A stretch of 64,000 nt of DNA, taken from assembly GCF_000160775.2 (NCBI RefSeq), contig NZ_CM001024.1:1104113-1168112 (forward strand). The letters are read 5' to 3'. Of the stretch, positions 1 to 7,915 are shown piece after piece. Position 1 is the first letter of the stretch. Every line of letters begins with the position of its first letter. The stretch comes from Aeromicrobium marinum DSM 15272 (GTDB taxonomy: Bacteria; Actinomycetota; Actinomycetes; Propionibacteriales; Nocardioidaceae). Made by a program: the position numbers and the translations under genes. The notes under the pieces are model-generated. The model saw nothing but the letters and a program-made list of their open reading frames with translations. It had not been told where the DNA came from and ran no database searches.

Positions 1-7
1 GTTGAGG

Positions 8-376
8 TCAGCGGCCGCGCAGCCGGTCGATCGCGCGGCGATCACGTTTGGTCGGACGCCCGGCCCCGGGATCGCGGCGGGGGGCGATCGGCCGTTCGGC
101 CTTCGGCGGTGGCGGTGGGGAGTGGTCGGTGAAGCACCCTGCGGCCACGGGGGCGCCGACCCGCTTGGCGATGAGTCGCGTCACCACGACCACCCGGGGT
201 CCGCCGGGCGTCGTGGCCTCGACCCGGTCGCCCACCCGCAACGGCTGCGCGGGCTTGGCTCGATGACCGTTGACATGGACGTGCCCGCCCTTGCAGGCGG
301 CCGTGGCGGCGGCACGGCTCGAGAACAGGCGGACGGCCCACACCCAGGCGTCGGTACGCACCGTGCTGGTCTCCAT
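8..376 (-). CDS. S4-domain RNA-binding protein, Hsp15-like
   Basis: This 122-residue protein carries an S4 RNA-binding fold at about residues 8-55 (DAWVWAVRLFSSRAAATAAC, then GGHVHVNGHRAKPAQPLRVGD). The family binds structured rRNA or stalled ribosomal subunits; Hsp15 rescues 50S subunits with nascent chains. The basic tail with GRPTKRDRR is typical of Hsp15-like members. The ATG at 376 is chosen because the S4 domain begins right after it; upstream in-frame codons lie in the promoter and the divergent gene. It is divergent from another S4 gene at 401, with 24 bp between. Family assignment is firm; the cellular role is inferred from homologues. Confidence 0.9.
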   Translation of the reverse strand: METSTVRTDAWVWAVRLFSSRAAATAACKGGHVHVNGHRAKPAQPLRVGDRVEATTPGGPRVVVVTRLIAKRVGAPVAAGCFTDHSPPPPPKAERPIAPRRDPGAGRPTKRDRRAIDRLRGR

Positions 377-400
377 GTGACCAGACTCTAGGCTGGCCCG
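377..400. promoter_or_regulatory. Compact divergent promoter between two S4 genes
   Basis: The 24-bp gap holds a plus-strand -10 TAGGCT at 389-394, six bases before the ATG at 401, and a minus-strand TAGAGT eight bases before the ATG at 376. The plus gene is therefore probably read from a leaderless mRNA. No Shine-Dalgarno sequence fits in this gap. Confidence 0.5.
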
Positions 401-631
401 ATGACCGACGACACCGAGACCGTGAGCATCACCGGCGACATGATCCGTCTCGGACAGCTGTTGAAGTTCGCCGACGTGGCGGAGTCGGGAGCGCAGGCCG
501 CAGCCATCATCGGCAGTGGCGACGTGTCGGTCGACGGTGAGACCGAGACCCGGCGGGGGCGCCAGCTGACCCGGGGAGCCGTGGTGCAGATCGACCTCCC
601 CGGCGGGCCCCGCCGGCTGCGGGTGGGCTGA
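401..631 (+). CDS. Small S4-domain RNA-binding protein (YbcJ/YaaA-like)
   Basis: This 76-residue protein is almost entirely one S4 domain (about residues 14-60, IRLGQLLKFADVAESG and VSVDGETETRRGRQL). Such stand-alone S4 proteins bind RNA and are ribosome- or translation-associated, but their exact role is poorly known. The ATG at 401 lies six bases after a -10 TAGGCT, so a leaderless transcript is likely. The stop is followed after 7 nt by the GTG of the next gene, suggesting co-transcription. Confidence 0.88.
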   Translation: MTDDTETVSITGDMIRLGQLLKFADVAESGAQAAAIIGSGDVSVDGETETRRGRQLTRGAVVQIDLPGGPRRLRVG

Positions 632-638
632 TCGCGGG

Positions 639-1445
639 GTGCGCGGCGTCGAGCTCGTCCCTGACCGGGCGAGGCCGGGCGGGTGGACCCTGCGGGTCGA
701 CGGCACGGAGCAGTCCTACGTCGTCCTCGACGACCCCCTGCACCTGGAGTTCGAGTACGTCCGCCGCATGGCCGACGTGCTCGACGTGATCGAGACGCCG
801 GACCGGCTGCGGGTCGTGCACGTCGGAGGAGCGGCGATGACCCTGCCGCGCTACGTGGCAGCGACGCGCCCCGGCACGGCCCAGGTCGTGCTGGAGCCCG
901 ATGAGGAGCTCACCGACCTGGTGCGCGCGCGGCTGCCCCTGCCGGACCGCAGCGGCATCAAGGTGCGTCCGGTCGGCGGCCGGGCCGGGATCGCCGCGAT
1001 GCGCGACGACTGGGCCGACGTGGTCGTGCTCGACGCCTTCGACGGCGCGCAGGTCCCGGCCGAGCTGGTCACCCGTGAGTTCCTCGCCGACGTGGCGCGC
1101 GTGCTGGTGGGTGGGGGACTGGTGCTGCTCAACCTGGCCGACCGGGCGCCGTTCCCCTGGCTCAGGCGGGTGCTGGCCGGGGTGGGCGAGGAGTTCGGGA
1201 CCGTGGTGGCGAGCGGCGAACCGGCGACGTTGAAGGGCCGCCGGTCCGGCAACGTCCTGCTGGTCGCGTCGACCGCCGCGGTGCCGTGGCGCGACCTGGC
1301 CCGCCGGGCGGCCGGCGCGCCGCTGCCGTACCGGGTCCTCGACCCGCGCGAGACGCGCGACCGGTTCGGCGGCGGCACCGCCTTCAGCGACGCCGACACC
1401 GCCCCGTCGCCGGCGCCGCCCGGTGGTGCGGCCCACTTCGGATGA
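639..1445 (+). CDS. Spermidine synthase-like SAM-fold protein
   Basis: This 268-residue protein has the Rossmann fold of the spermidine synthase/methyltransferase family. The nucleotide-binding loop is VHVGGAAMTLP (60-70), the acidic strand end VLEPDEE is at 84-90, and DAFDG is at 132-136, matching the polyamine-synthase-like proteins of actinobacteria. It lacks the membrane half found in the fused MFS/spermidine-synthase proteins. True aminopropyl transfer is uncertain, so it is best called a spermidine synthase domain protein. The GTG start at 639 follows the S4 gene by 7 nt. A small membrane protein gene converges on its 3' end. Confidence 0.8.
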   Translation: MRGVELVPDRARPGGWTLRVDGTEQSYVVLDDPLHLEFEYVRRMADVLDVIETPDRLRVVHVGGAAMTLPRYVAATRPGTAQVVLEPDEELTDLVRARLPLPDRSGIKVRPVGGRAGIAAMRDDWADVVVLDAFDGAQVPAELVTREFLADVARVLVGGGLVLLNLADRAPFPWLRRVLAGVGEEFGTVVASGEPATLKGRRSGNVLLVASTAAVPWRDLARRAAGAPLPYRVLDPRETRDRFGGGTAFSDADTAPSPAPPGGAAHFG

Positions 1446-1449
1446 GCGG

Positions 1450-1872
1450 TCAGGAGAGCCGGGACCGCCAGCCGTCCAGGTCGGTGACGTCGAAGGCTGC
1501 AGCGTCACCCTGGCCGCCGGAGTCCCAGGTGACGAGCAACAGGTCGTGCTCGACCGTCCGGCCGAGGAAGTGCCGGGTGGAGGTGACCGACGTGATCTGC
1601 GCGCGGTCGACCAGCACCTGGCGCTCCGGCCACACCTGGACGAAGGCCAGCTGATCCGGTCCCACCGCGAGGGTGCCGGGGCCGGGGCTCTGGTGCCGGC
1701 CCTGGGAGGCGATGCCGAACAGGGCCGCGGCACCGCTGTGGGTGGGACGCACGGCGGCGACCCGCTCACGGTGCCTCCGGCGGACGCCCCGTACCCGGAA
1801 GGCCCCGATGAGCCCCACCGTCACGATGCCCACGGCGACGCCGCTGACGACGATGAGCAGCAGGTCGATCAC
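1450..1872 (-). CDS. Small membrane protein with PH-like C-terminal region
   Basis: This 140-residue protein has one N-terminal membrane segment (about residues 3-25), a basic stretch RVRGVRRRHRER, and a soluble part of alternating strands (GTLAVGPDQLAFVQVWPERQ) that resembles a bacterial PH-type fold. I cannot assign a function. The GTG at 1872 is used because the membrane helix follows at once; it begins 16 nt downstream of the rocD stop, so it is probably the second gene of that transcript. Confidence 0.65.
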   Translation of the reverse strand: MIDLLLIVVSGVAVGIVTVGLIGAFRVRGVRRRHRERVAAVRPTHSGAAALFGIASQGRHQSPGPGTLAVGPDQLAFVQVWPERQVLVDRAQITSVTSTRHFLGRTVEHDLLLVTWDSGGQGDAAAFDVTDLDGWRSRLS

Positions 1873-1888
1873 GGTGGTGCCCCGGCCG

Positions 1889-3112
1889 TCAGGCCTGCAG
1901 CGCGGCGGCCAGCGCGTCGACCGCCCGGTCGATCTCGTCACGGGAGATGACCAGCGGGGGAGCCATGCGCAAGGTGCGTTCGTGGGTCTCCTTGCAGAGC
2001 ACGCCCTGGTCGCGCAGGGCCATCGACACCTCCCGACCGGTGCGGTACATCGGGTCGATGTCGACGCCCGCCCACAGGCCGCGGCCGCGGACGGCGGCCA
2101 CCCCGTGGCCGACCAGCTCGCCGAGCCGGGCATGCAGGTGGGCGCCCAGCTCGGTGGACCTGGCCTGGAACTCGCCGGTCGCCAGCAGGTCGACCACGGC
2201 GTGGCCGACAGCGGCCGCGACGGGGTACCCGCCGAAGGTGGATCCGTGCTGGCCGGGCTTCAGCACCCCCAGCACGTCTCCGCGACCGACGACGGCCGAC
2301 ACGGGGATGATCCCGCCACCGAGGGCCTTGCCGAGCGTGTAGAGGTCCGCGCGGACCCCTTCGTGGTCGAGGGCGAACAAGGTGCCGGTGCGGGCCAGCC
2401 CCGACTGGATCTCGTCGGCGATCATCAGCACGTCGTTCTCGGTGCACGTGGCGCGCACGTCGGCCCAGAACCCGGCCGGCGGCACGACGACCCCCGCCTC
2501 GCCCTGGATGGGCTCCATGAGGACCGCCGCGGTGTTGGGGCCGATCGCGTCCCGCACCGCCTGGGCGTCGCCGTACGGAACGGTGACGAAGCCGGGAGTG
2601 AACGGGCCGTAGTTGTCGTGGGCCGCCGGGTCGTCGGAGAACGAGACGATCGTGGTCGTCCGGCCGTGGAAGTTGCCCGCGGCGACGATGATCTCGGCGG
2701 CGTCGAAGGCGACGCCCTTGACCTCGTAGGCCCACTTGCGGGCGACCTTGATGGCCGACTCCACCGCCTCGGCACCGGTGTTCATGGTGAGCACCGTGTC
2801 GGTGCCGGTCAGCGCGGCGAGGTCGCGGCAGAAGGCGCCGTACCGGTCGTTGTGGAACGCGCGCGAGGTGAGGGTCAGGCGGTCGAGCTGCTCGTGCGCG
2901 GCCCGGATCAGGTCGGGGTGACGGTGCCCGAAGTTCAGCGCGGAGTACCCGGAGAGGAAGTCGAGGTACCGGCGGCCTTCCACGTCGGTCACCCACGCGC
3001 CCTCGCCGCTGCTGATGACGACCGGGAGCGGGTGGTAGTTGTGCGCGCCCCACGCGTCGTCGAGCTCGATCACGGACGCGGTGGTCAGGTCGGTACGCAG
3101 GTCGGTGGCCAT
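1889..3112 (-). CDS. rocD: Ornithine--oxo-acid aminotransferase
   Basis: This is a 407-residue class III PLP aminotransferase that transfers the delta-amino group of ornithine to 2-oxoglutarate, giving glutamate-5-semialdehyde. It shows DEIQSGLARTG with cofactor Asp233 and the PLP-lysine motif TLGKALGGG with Lys262, plus GRTTTIVSFS and MEPIQGEAGVV. Length and the N-terminal WGAHNYHPLPVV match ornithine aminotransferases rather than acetylornithine ones. The ATG at 3112 is preceded by GGAG and by a TAGGGT -10 seven bases upstream. A longer reading to 3253 would cross the divergent gene's promoter and was not used. Confidence 0.93.
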   Translation of the reverse strand: MATDLRTDLTTASVIELDDAWGAHNYHPLPVVISSGEGAWVTDVEGRRYLDFLSGYSALNFGHRHPDLIRAAHEQLDRLTLTSRAFHNDRYGAFCRDLAALTGTDTVLTMNTGAEAVESAIKVARKWAYEVKGVAFDAAEIIVAAGNFHGRTTTIVSFSDDPAAHDNYGPFTPGFVTVPYGDAQAVRDAIGPNTAAVLMEPIQGEAGVVVPPAGFWADVRATCTENDVLMIADEIQSGLARTGTLFALDHEGVRADLYTLGKALGGGIIPVSAVVGRGDVLGVLKPGQHGSTFGGYPVAAAVGHAVVDLLATGEFQARSTELGAHLHARLGELVGHGVAAVRGRGLWAGVDIDPMYRTGREVSMALRDQGVLCKETHERTLRMAPPLVISRDEIDRAVDALAAALQA

Positions 3113-3182
3113 GTGCTCCACCCTACGGACCGACGGTGGCCCGGGGCGTCGGGGACGTTCGCAGGCTTCGTAGGATGACCCG
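3113..3182. promoter_or_regulatory. Divergent promoter region, rocD / copper cluster
   Basis: On the plus strand TAGGAT (3171-3176) lies exactly six bases before the GTG at 3183, indicating a leaderless promoter for the first gene of the copper cluster. On the minus strand TAGGGT sits seven bases before the rocD ATG. No operator-like repeat is evident. Confidence 0.5.
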
Positions 3183-3686
3183 GTGAGCTCCCCGACCGCG
3201 GTGCCCCTGCGCCTGGCCCGCACCGCCGGTGCGGCGTCGGTGTGCACCGCCACCGCGGTGCTGGCTCACGGGTCCGCCGGTGGCGGCGTGAGCCCCTCGG
3301 CAGCCGCGGTCGTGTTCCTGGCGGCCGCCGCCGTGACCTGGTCGCTGGCTCGTCGCCGGCTCACGACCGGGCAGCTGGTGGGTCTGCTGGTCCTCGCGCA
3401 GGCGGGACTGCACGTCGTCGCGACCGACCACGTGGCCGGCTCCTCGGCGGCGATGCTCGCCACCCACGTGGTCGCCACCGCCGTCAGCGCCGTCGTGCTG
3501 CGCCGGGGCGAGTCCTTCGCCTGGTCGCTCGTCACCCGTCTCGCCCCGGGGCTCGTCCTGACCCTCCGGCTCCCCGAGGTCACCGCCACCCCCGCCGCCG
3601 CGGTCCCCTTCTCCGGCCTCTGCGGCGAGGGCTTGTCCCGATTGTTCGACCGCGGCATGAGAGGTCCTCCGGTGCGGTTCGTCTGA
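3183..3686 (+). CDS. Hypothetical membrane protein at head of copper cluster
   Basis: This 167-residue protein has about four hydrophobic segments and histidines inside or near them (AHGSAGGG, LHVVATDHVAG, ATHVVATAV), a pattern often seen in copper-handling membrane proteins. It ends with a short cytosolic-type tail containing RGPP. I do not recognise a named family. The GTG start follows a TAGGAT -10 by six bases. The next gene, ycnI-like, begins 38 nt downstream and the cluster continues with CopC and CopD, so a role in copper delivery or tolerance is inferred from context only. Confidence 0.65.
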   Translation: MSSPTAVPLRLARTAGAASVCTATAVLAHGSAGGGVSPSAAAVVFLAAAAVTWSLARRRLTTGQLVGLLVLAQAGLHVVATDHVAGSSAAMLATHVVATAVSAVVLRRGESFAWSLVTRLAPGLVLTLRLPEVTATPAAAVPFSGLCGEGLSRLFDRGMRGPPVRFV

Positions 3687-3724
3687 CGCGAACCCCCTGA
3701 CATCTCTCATCCGAAGGACATCCT

Positions 3725-4411
3725 GTGAAACGAAACACCTCGCGGCTGCGCGCTGCGCTCATCACCCCCGTCGTGGCTGCCACGGCCCTGCTGCTGGCGG
3801 CCGTCCCGGCCGGGGCCCACGTGTCGGTCTCGTCGACCGACGCCAGTCCCGGCGGGTTCGGCAAGGTCACGTTCCGCGTGCCCAACGAGTCCGACACCGC
3901 CGCCACGACGAAGCTGGTCGTGACCCTGCCCGCCGACGCCCCGTTCGCCTTCGTCACCGCCGGCGCCAAGCCCGGTTGGACGGTCGAGACCGAGGTCGAG
4001 ACCCTCGACGAGCCGGTCGAGGTCGGTGACTTCACGGTCTCCGAGGCGATCCGCACCATCACGTGGACCGCCACCGGCGAGGGCATCGGCGTCGGTCAGT
4101 TCGACGAATTCGCCCTGTCGGGCGGCCCGTTCCCCGACGCCGACCGGATCACCTTCACCGCCGAGCAGACCTACGCCGACGGTGAGATCGCCGACTGGGC
4201 CGAGGTCGCGGACGAGGGCGAGGACGAGCCGCAGTACCCGGCGCCCGTCCTCGCGCTCGCGGCCGCCGAGACCGCGGACGACGTCGACACGGCGTCCGCG
4301 GACACCGGGGACGCCTCCGACACCGCCTCCCGGGCGTTGGCGGGCGTCGCCGTGCTCGTCGCTCTGGGAGCGCTGCTGGTCGCGGTCCGGCAGAATCGAC
4401 ACCGTGCCTGA
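3725..4411 (+). CDS. YcnI-family (DUF1775) copper-binding protein
   Basis: This 228-residue exported protein has a signal peptide (1-31) ending AGA, so mature protein would begin with His32 (HVSVSS). In the YcnI family the N-terminal histidine, a glutamate and a tryptophan coordinate copper. A DUF1775 beta-sandwich spans about 32-175, followed by an acidic Ala/Asp linker and a C-terminal membrane anchor (about 203-220) with a basic end RQNRHRA. The GTG start has GAAGGA about 8 nt upstream. It overlaps the copC-like gene by 8 nt, so the two are translationally coupled. Function: extracytoplasmic copper chaperone, by homology. Confidence 0.88.
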   Translation: MKRNTSRLRAALITPVVAATALLLAAVPAGAHVSVSSTDASPGGFGKVTFRVPNESDTAATTKLVVTLPADAPFAFVTAGAKPGWTVETEVETLDEPVEVGDFTVSEAIRTITWTATGEGIGVGQFDEFALSGGPFPDADRITFTAEQTYADGEIADWAEVADEGEDEPQYPAPVLALAAAETADDVDTASADTGDASDTASRALAGVAVLVALGALLVAVRQNRHRA

Positions 4412-4946
4412 TCAACGACAGCCGGTCCGAGCACGAGCAGCGTGGGTGCTGCTCGTGCTCGGACTCGTCGCGCCGTTGGCGCTCACGACGCTCCCGGCCG
4501 AGGCCCATGCCGGCCTGGTCTCGTCGGACCCCGCGGACGGCTCGAGCCTGACCGAGGCGCCCGACGAGGTCACCGTCTCGTTCAACGAGAACGTCGCCCG
4601 ACCGGCGTTCCTGGCCCTGACCGCGCCCGACGGCACCGCCGTGGACCTCGGTGAGCCCCGGATCGTCGACGCCACCGTCACCGCCGACGTGCCCGACCTC
4701 CCGCTGCGAGGCAGCTATGCGCTGTCGTACCGGGTCGTGTCGGCCGACGGGCACCCCGTCGAGGGCACGGTGACGTTCGAGCTGCTCACCGGCGCCGAGC
4801 CCGCGGCTGGCGCGGCTGCCCCCGTCTCGGAGGAGTCCTACCTGCACCGGCACCGCGGACACATCGCGTGGGGTGCGGGAGCAGCCGCCGTGGCCGTGGG
4901 ACTCATCGCCTGGCCCCTGGTCCGTCGCCGCGAGGACGCCAGGTGA
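4404..4946 (+). CDS. CopC-domain copper resistance protein
   Basis: This 180-residue protein has a signal peptide ending AEA, giving a mature N-terminus HAGLVSSDPADGS with His35, the Cu(II)-binding start typical of CopC. The CopC beta-barrel runs to about residue 133 (SYRVVSADGHPVEGTVTFEL), then a linker and one C-terminal membrane helix (about 155-172). The GTG start overlaps the YcnI gene by 8 nt, and the stop overlaps the next start as GTGA. It should pass copper to the adjoining CopD membrane protein. Confidence 0.88.
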   Translation: MPDQRQPVRARAAWVLLVLGLVAPLALTTLPAEAHAGLVSSDPADGSSLTEAPDEVTVSFNENVARPAFLALTAPDGTAVDLGEPRIVDATVTADVPDLPLRGSYALSYRVVSADGHPVEGTVTFELLTGAEPAAGAAAPVSEESYLHRHRGHIAWGAGAAAVAVGLIAWPLVRRREDAR

Positions 4947-6901
4947 CCGCGACCCGGGTCCGTCTGACGACCGCAGGACTGCTGCTGGGCCTGGGTGCGA
5001 TGGTGGTCGTGCTGTCGGTCGGCGGTGGCTCACCCCAGGACGCACCGCAGGGCATCCCCGACGCCGGTTCCGTGGTCGGTTGGGGCGTTCCGCTCCTCAC
5101 GATCCTGACGCAGGCGACAGCGGTCGCCACGATCGGCTTCCTCCTGGCTGCGGTCTTCCTGCTGCCGGGCGGCAGGAACGTGGTCGAAGGTCTCGCCGTC
5201 GACGCCGTGGGTCTGGCCCGTCGCGCCGCCGGGGTGTGGGCCGTCGCGTCCTTCGTGCTGCTGGTCCTCACCGCCGCCGAGGTGTTCGCCCGGCCCCTCT
5301 CGGGTCTCAGCTGGCCGGTCATCACCGGCTTCGCCGCCGACCCGACCGGCCGGGGGATCTGGCTGCAGGGGATCGGCGCCCTGGTGCTGGCCGTGGCGCT
5401 GCGGTGGACGATCGGCGTCCGCACCCTCGCCCTGCTGCTCGGGCTCGCCTTCGCGACGACCGCTCCGGTCGCCTTCACCGGGCACTCCGCCTCCAGCGGC
5501 TCGCACACCCTCGCGACCACCAGCATGTTCCTGCACATCGTGGGCATCGCCGCCTGGGTCGGAGGACTCGCGGCGCTCGCGTGGGTCAACGCCCGCGGCA
5601 GCAAGCGCACCGGGCCCGCGGTCGCCCGGTACTCCGTGCTGGCCGCCTGGGCCTTCGCGGCGGTCGGCCTGTCCGGGGTCGTGAACGCCTCGACCCGGTT
5701 CCGCACCCTCGAGGAGGTCCTCACCAGCACCTACGGCGCGCTGGTGATCGTGAAGATCCTGCTGTTCACGGCCCTGGGGGTGTTCGGCTGGCTGCACCGC
5801 CGTCGGCTGCAGCGTTCCGGCGCCGGCTTCGCGCGGCTCGCCACCGGCGAGCTGTTGCTGATGGCCACGACCATCGGCGTGTCGATCGGCCTCGCCCGCA
5901 CCGCGCCTCCGGTGGGCGCGATCCTGCAGACGCCGGCCGAGGAGCTGTTGGGCGGTCCGATGCCTCCCGCGCCGTCGGTCGGGCAGTTCCTGACGAGCGT
6001 CAACGGCAACGGGGTGGGCATCGCGATCGTGGTGCTCGGTGTCGCTCTCTACGTGCGGGGCGTCATGGTGCTGCGCCGCCGGGGCGACGGGTGGCCGGTG
6101 GGCCGGTCGGTGGCGTGGGGACTGGGCATGCTGGTCATCGCGTGGGCGACGTTCGGCGGACTCGGCACGTACTCCCACGTGTTCTTCAGCGCGCACATGG
6201 TCAGTCACATGCTGCTGTCGATGGTCGCGCCGATCTTCCTCGTGCTCGCGGCACCGATGACCCTCGCCCTGCGGACGCTGCCCGGGCCGCGTCAGCCCGG
6301 CGAGGTGTCGCCGCGCTCGATGCTCGTCGGCTTCCTGCACTCGCGCTGGTCGCGAGCCGTGACCCACCCGCTGGTCCCGCCGGTCCTGTTCATCGGCAGC
6401 CTCTACGGGCTGTACTTCACCCCGGCGTTCGGGTGGCTGATGTCCAACCACCTCGGACACGCGGCGATGGAGCTGCACTTCCTCGGCGTCGGCACCCTGT
6501 TCTACTACGTCCTGGTCGGTGTCGATCCCTCGCCGAGAGCCCTGGCCCCGTTCGTGCGGTTCGCCCTGCTGATCGTGACCGTCCCGTTCCACGCGTTCTT
6601 CTCGATCGCGATCATGTCGGCCTCGACCGTGCTGGCTGCTTCCTACTGGCAGACCATCGACCGTCCCTACTCCACCGACCTGCTCGACGACCAGTACCTC
6701 GGCGGCAGCGTCTCGTGGGCGCTCGGGGAGGTGCCGTTGCTGCTGGTCCTCATCGCGCTGTTCGTGCAGTGGATCCGCAGCGACGTCCGCGACGCGCGCC
6801 GGCTCGACCGCGCGGCCGACCGGGACGACGATGCTGCGCTGGAGGCGTACAACGCCCACCTCAGGGACCTCGCGGCCCACGGGCGCCGCCGGGACCCCTA
6901 G
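4943..6901 (+). CDS. CopD-CtaG fusion membrane protein
   Basis: This 652-residue polytopic protein joins a CopD copper-import domain (roughly 1-330; MFLHIVGIAAWVGGLAALAW) to a CtaG/caa3-type cytochrome oxidase assembly domain (about 350-620; HMVSHMLLSMVAPIFLVLAAPM around residue 418). The histidines in HMVSHM and the NHLGHAAMELH region are likely metal ligands. The fusion is common in actinobacteria and links copper uptake with copper insertion into cytochrome oxidase. The GTG start at 4943 forms a GTGA overlap with copC. The gene ends 3 nt before the converging ABC ATPase gene. Confidence 0.9.
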   Translation: MTATRVRLTTAGLLLGLGAMVVVLSVGGGSPQDAPQGIPDAGSVVGWGVPLLTILTQATAVATIGFLLAAVFLLPGGRNVVEGLAVDAVGLARRAAGVWAVASFVLLVLTAAEVFARPLSGLSWPVITGFAADPTGRGIWLQGIGALVLAVALRWTIGVRTLALLLGLAFATTAPVAFTGHSASSGSHTLATTSMFLHIVGIAAWVGGLAALAWVNARGSKRTGPAVARYSVLAAWAFAAVGLSGVVNASTRFRTLEEVLTSTYGALVIVKILLFTALGVFGWLHRRRLQRSGAGFARLATGELLLMATTIGVSIGLARTAPPVGAILQTPAEELLGGPMPPAPSVGQFLTSVNGNGVGIAIVVLGVALYVRGVMVLRRRGDGWPVGRSVAWGLGMLVIAWATFGGLGTYSHVFFSAHMVSHMLLSMVAPIFLVLAAPMTLALRTLPGPRQPGEVSPRSMLVGFLHSRWSRAVTHPLVPPVLFIGSLYGLYFTPAFGWLMSNHLGHAAMELHFLGVGTLFYYVLVGVDPSPRALAPFVRFALLIVTVPFHAFFSIAIMSASTVLAASYWQTIDRPYSTDLLDDQYLGGSVSWALGEVPLLLVLIALFVQWIRSDVRDARRLDRAADRDDDAALEAYNAHLRDLAAHGRRRDP

Positions 6902-6904
6902 AGG

Positions 6905-7915
6905 TCAGTCCGGCACCGACCAGACCGTGCCGCGGGCGCTGACCCGGACCGTGTCGTCCGGGCGCGGGGGCGGGCCGTGGTGCCGCACCAGCAGGTCCTG
7001 CCCCGTCCCGAGGTGCACCTGGACCAGGGAGCTGTCACCGCGGAACTCCACGCCTCGGACCCGTGCATCGGCGCCGTGGTCCCCGAGGGTGAGCTGTTCC
7101 GGTCGCAGGACCACCCGGTGGCCGCGCACGGGGCCGTCCACGCCGATCGGCCCCAGCACCGTGTGGGCCACGTCGGCCTCGATCCGGGCGTCGAGCACGA
7201 TCGCGTCGCCGACGAAGGCGGCCACCCAGGCGTCCGCGGGCCGGGTGTAGACCTCGCGCGGGGTGGCCTGCTGCAGGATCACGCCGTCGCGCATCACGGC
7301 GACGTCGTCGGCCAACGAGAGCGCCTCGCCCTGGTCGTGGGTGACCAGGACCGCGGTGGCACCCTCCAGACGGATCAGGTCCCGGACGTCGCGCCTGACC
7401 ACCTCACGCAGGTGGGCGTCGAGGGCCGAGAACGGCTCGTCGAGCAGGACGAACGCCGGCCGCGGAGCCAGCGCCCGGGCCACGGCGACCCGCTGCTGCT
7501 GTCCGCCCGACAGCTCGTGCGGGTACCGGTCGCCCAGGTCCTGCAGGCCCACCAGCTGCAGCATCTCGGCGGTCCGGGAGGCCCGGCCCGGGTCGTGGGC
7601 CAGACCGTAGGCCACGTTGGCGGCGACGGTGAGGTGGGGGAACAGGGCCCCGTCCTGCGGCACGATGGTGATGCGCCGGCGCTCCGGGGGCACGACCCGT
7701 CGCCCGTCGTCGACGAGCCGGTCCCCGACGCTGACCATGCCAGAGGTTGCACGGTGGAACCCGGCCACGACCCTCAGCAGGGTGCTCTTGCCGCAGCCGC
7801 TGGGTCCGAGCACGGCCGTGAGGCAGCCCCGGCCGACCTTGAGGTCGACGCCGTGCAGGACGGCGTTGGAGCCGTAGGAGGCGTGCAGGCCGCTGACGGT
7901 GAGGTCGGACGTCAT
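6905..7915 (-). CDS. Iron(III) ABC transporter ATP-binding protein
   Basis: This 336-residue ATPase has Walker A GPSGCGKST (37-45), signature LSGGQQQR (135-142), Walker B VLLDEP (156-161) and a C-terminal TOBE-like region (about 270-336, VVLRPEQLTLG). It is of the FbpC type that powers ferric iron import with a single fused permease. The ATG at 7915 overlaps the permease stop as ATGA. It is the last gene of a three-gene minus-strand operon controlled by an IdeR-type box. Confidence 0.92.
   Translation of the reverse strand: MTSDLTVSGLHASYGSNAVLHGVDLKVGRGCLTAVLGPSGCGKSTLLRVVAGFHRATSGMVSVGDRLVDDGRRVVPPERRRITIVPQDGALFPHLTVAANVAYGLAHDPGRASRTAEMLQLVGLQDLGDRYPHELSGGQQQRVAVARALAPRPAFVLLDEPFSALDAHLREVVRRDVRDLIRLEGATAVLVTHDQGEALSLADDVAVMRDGVILQQATPREVYTRPADAWVAAFVGDAIVLDARIEADVAHTVLGPIGVDGPVRGHRVVLRPEQLTLGDHGADARVRGVEFRGDSSLVQVHLGTGQDLLVRHHGPPPRPDDTVRVSARGTVWSVPD

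Noticed and set aside
5030-6880. 616-residue antisense frame over copD-ctaG
   Set aside because: Highly charged low-complexity translation, no start context, real membrane protein on the plus strand.
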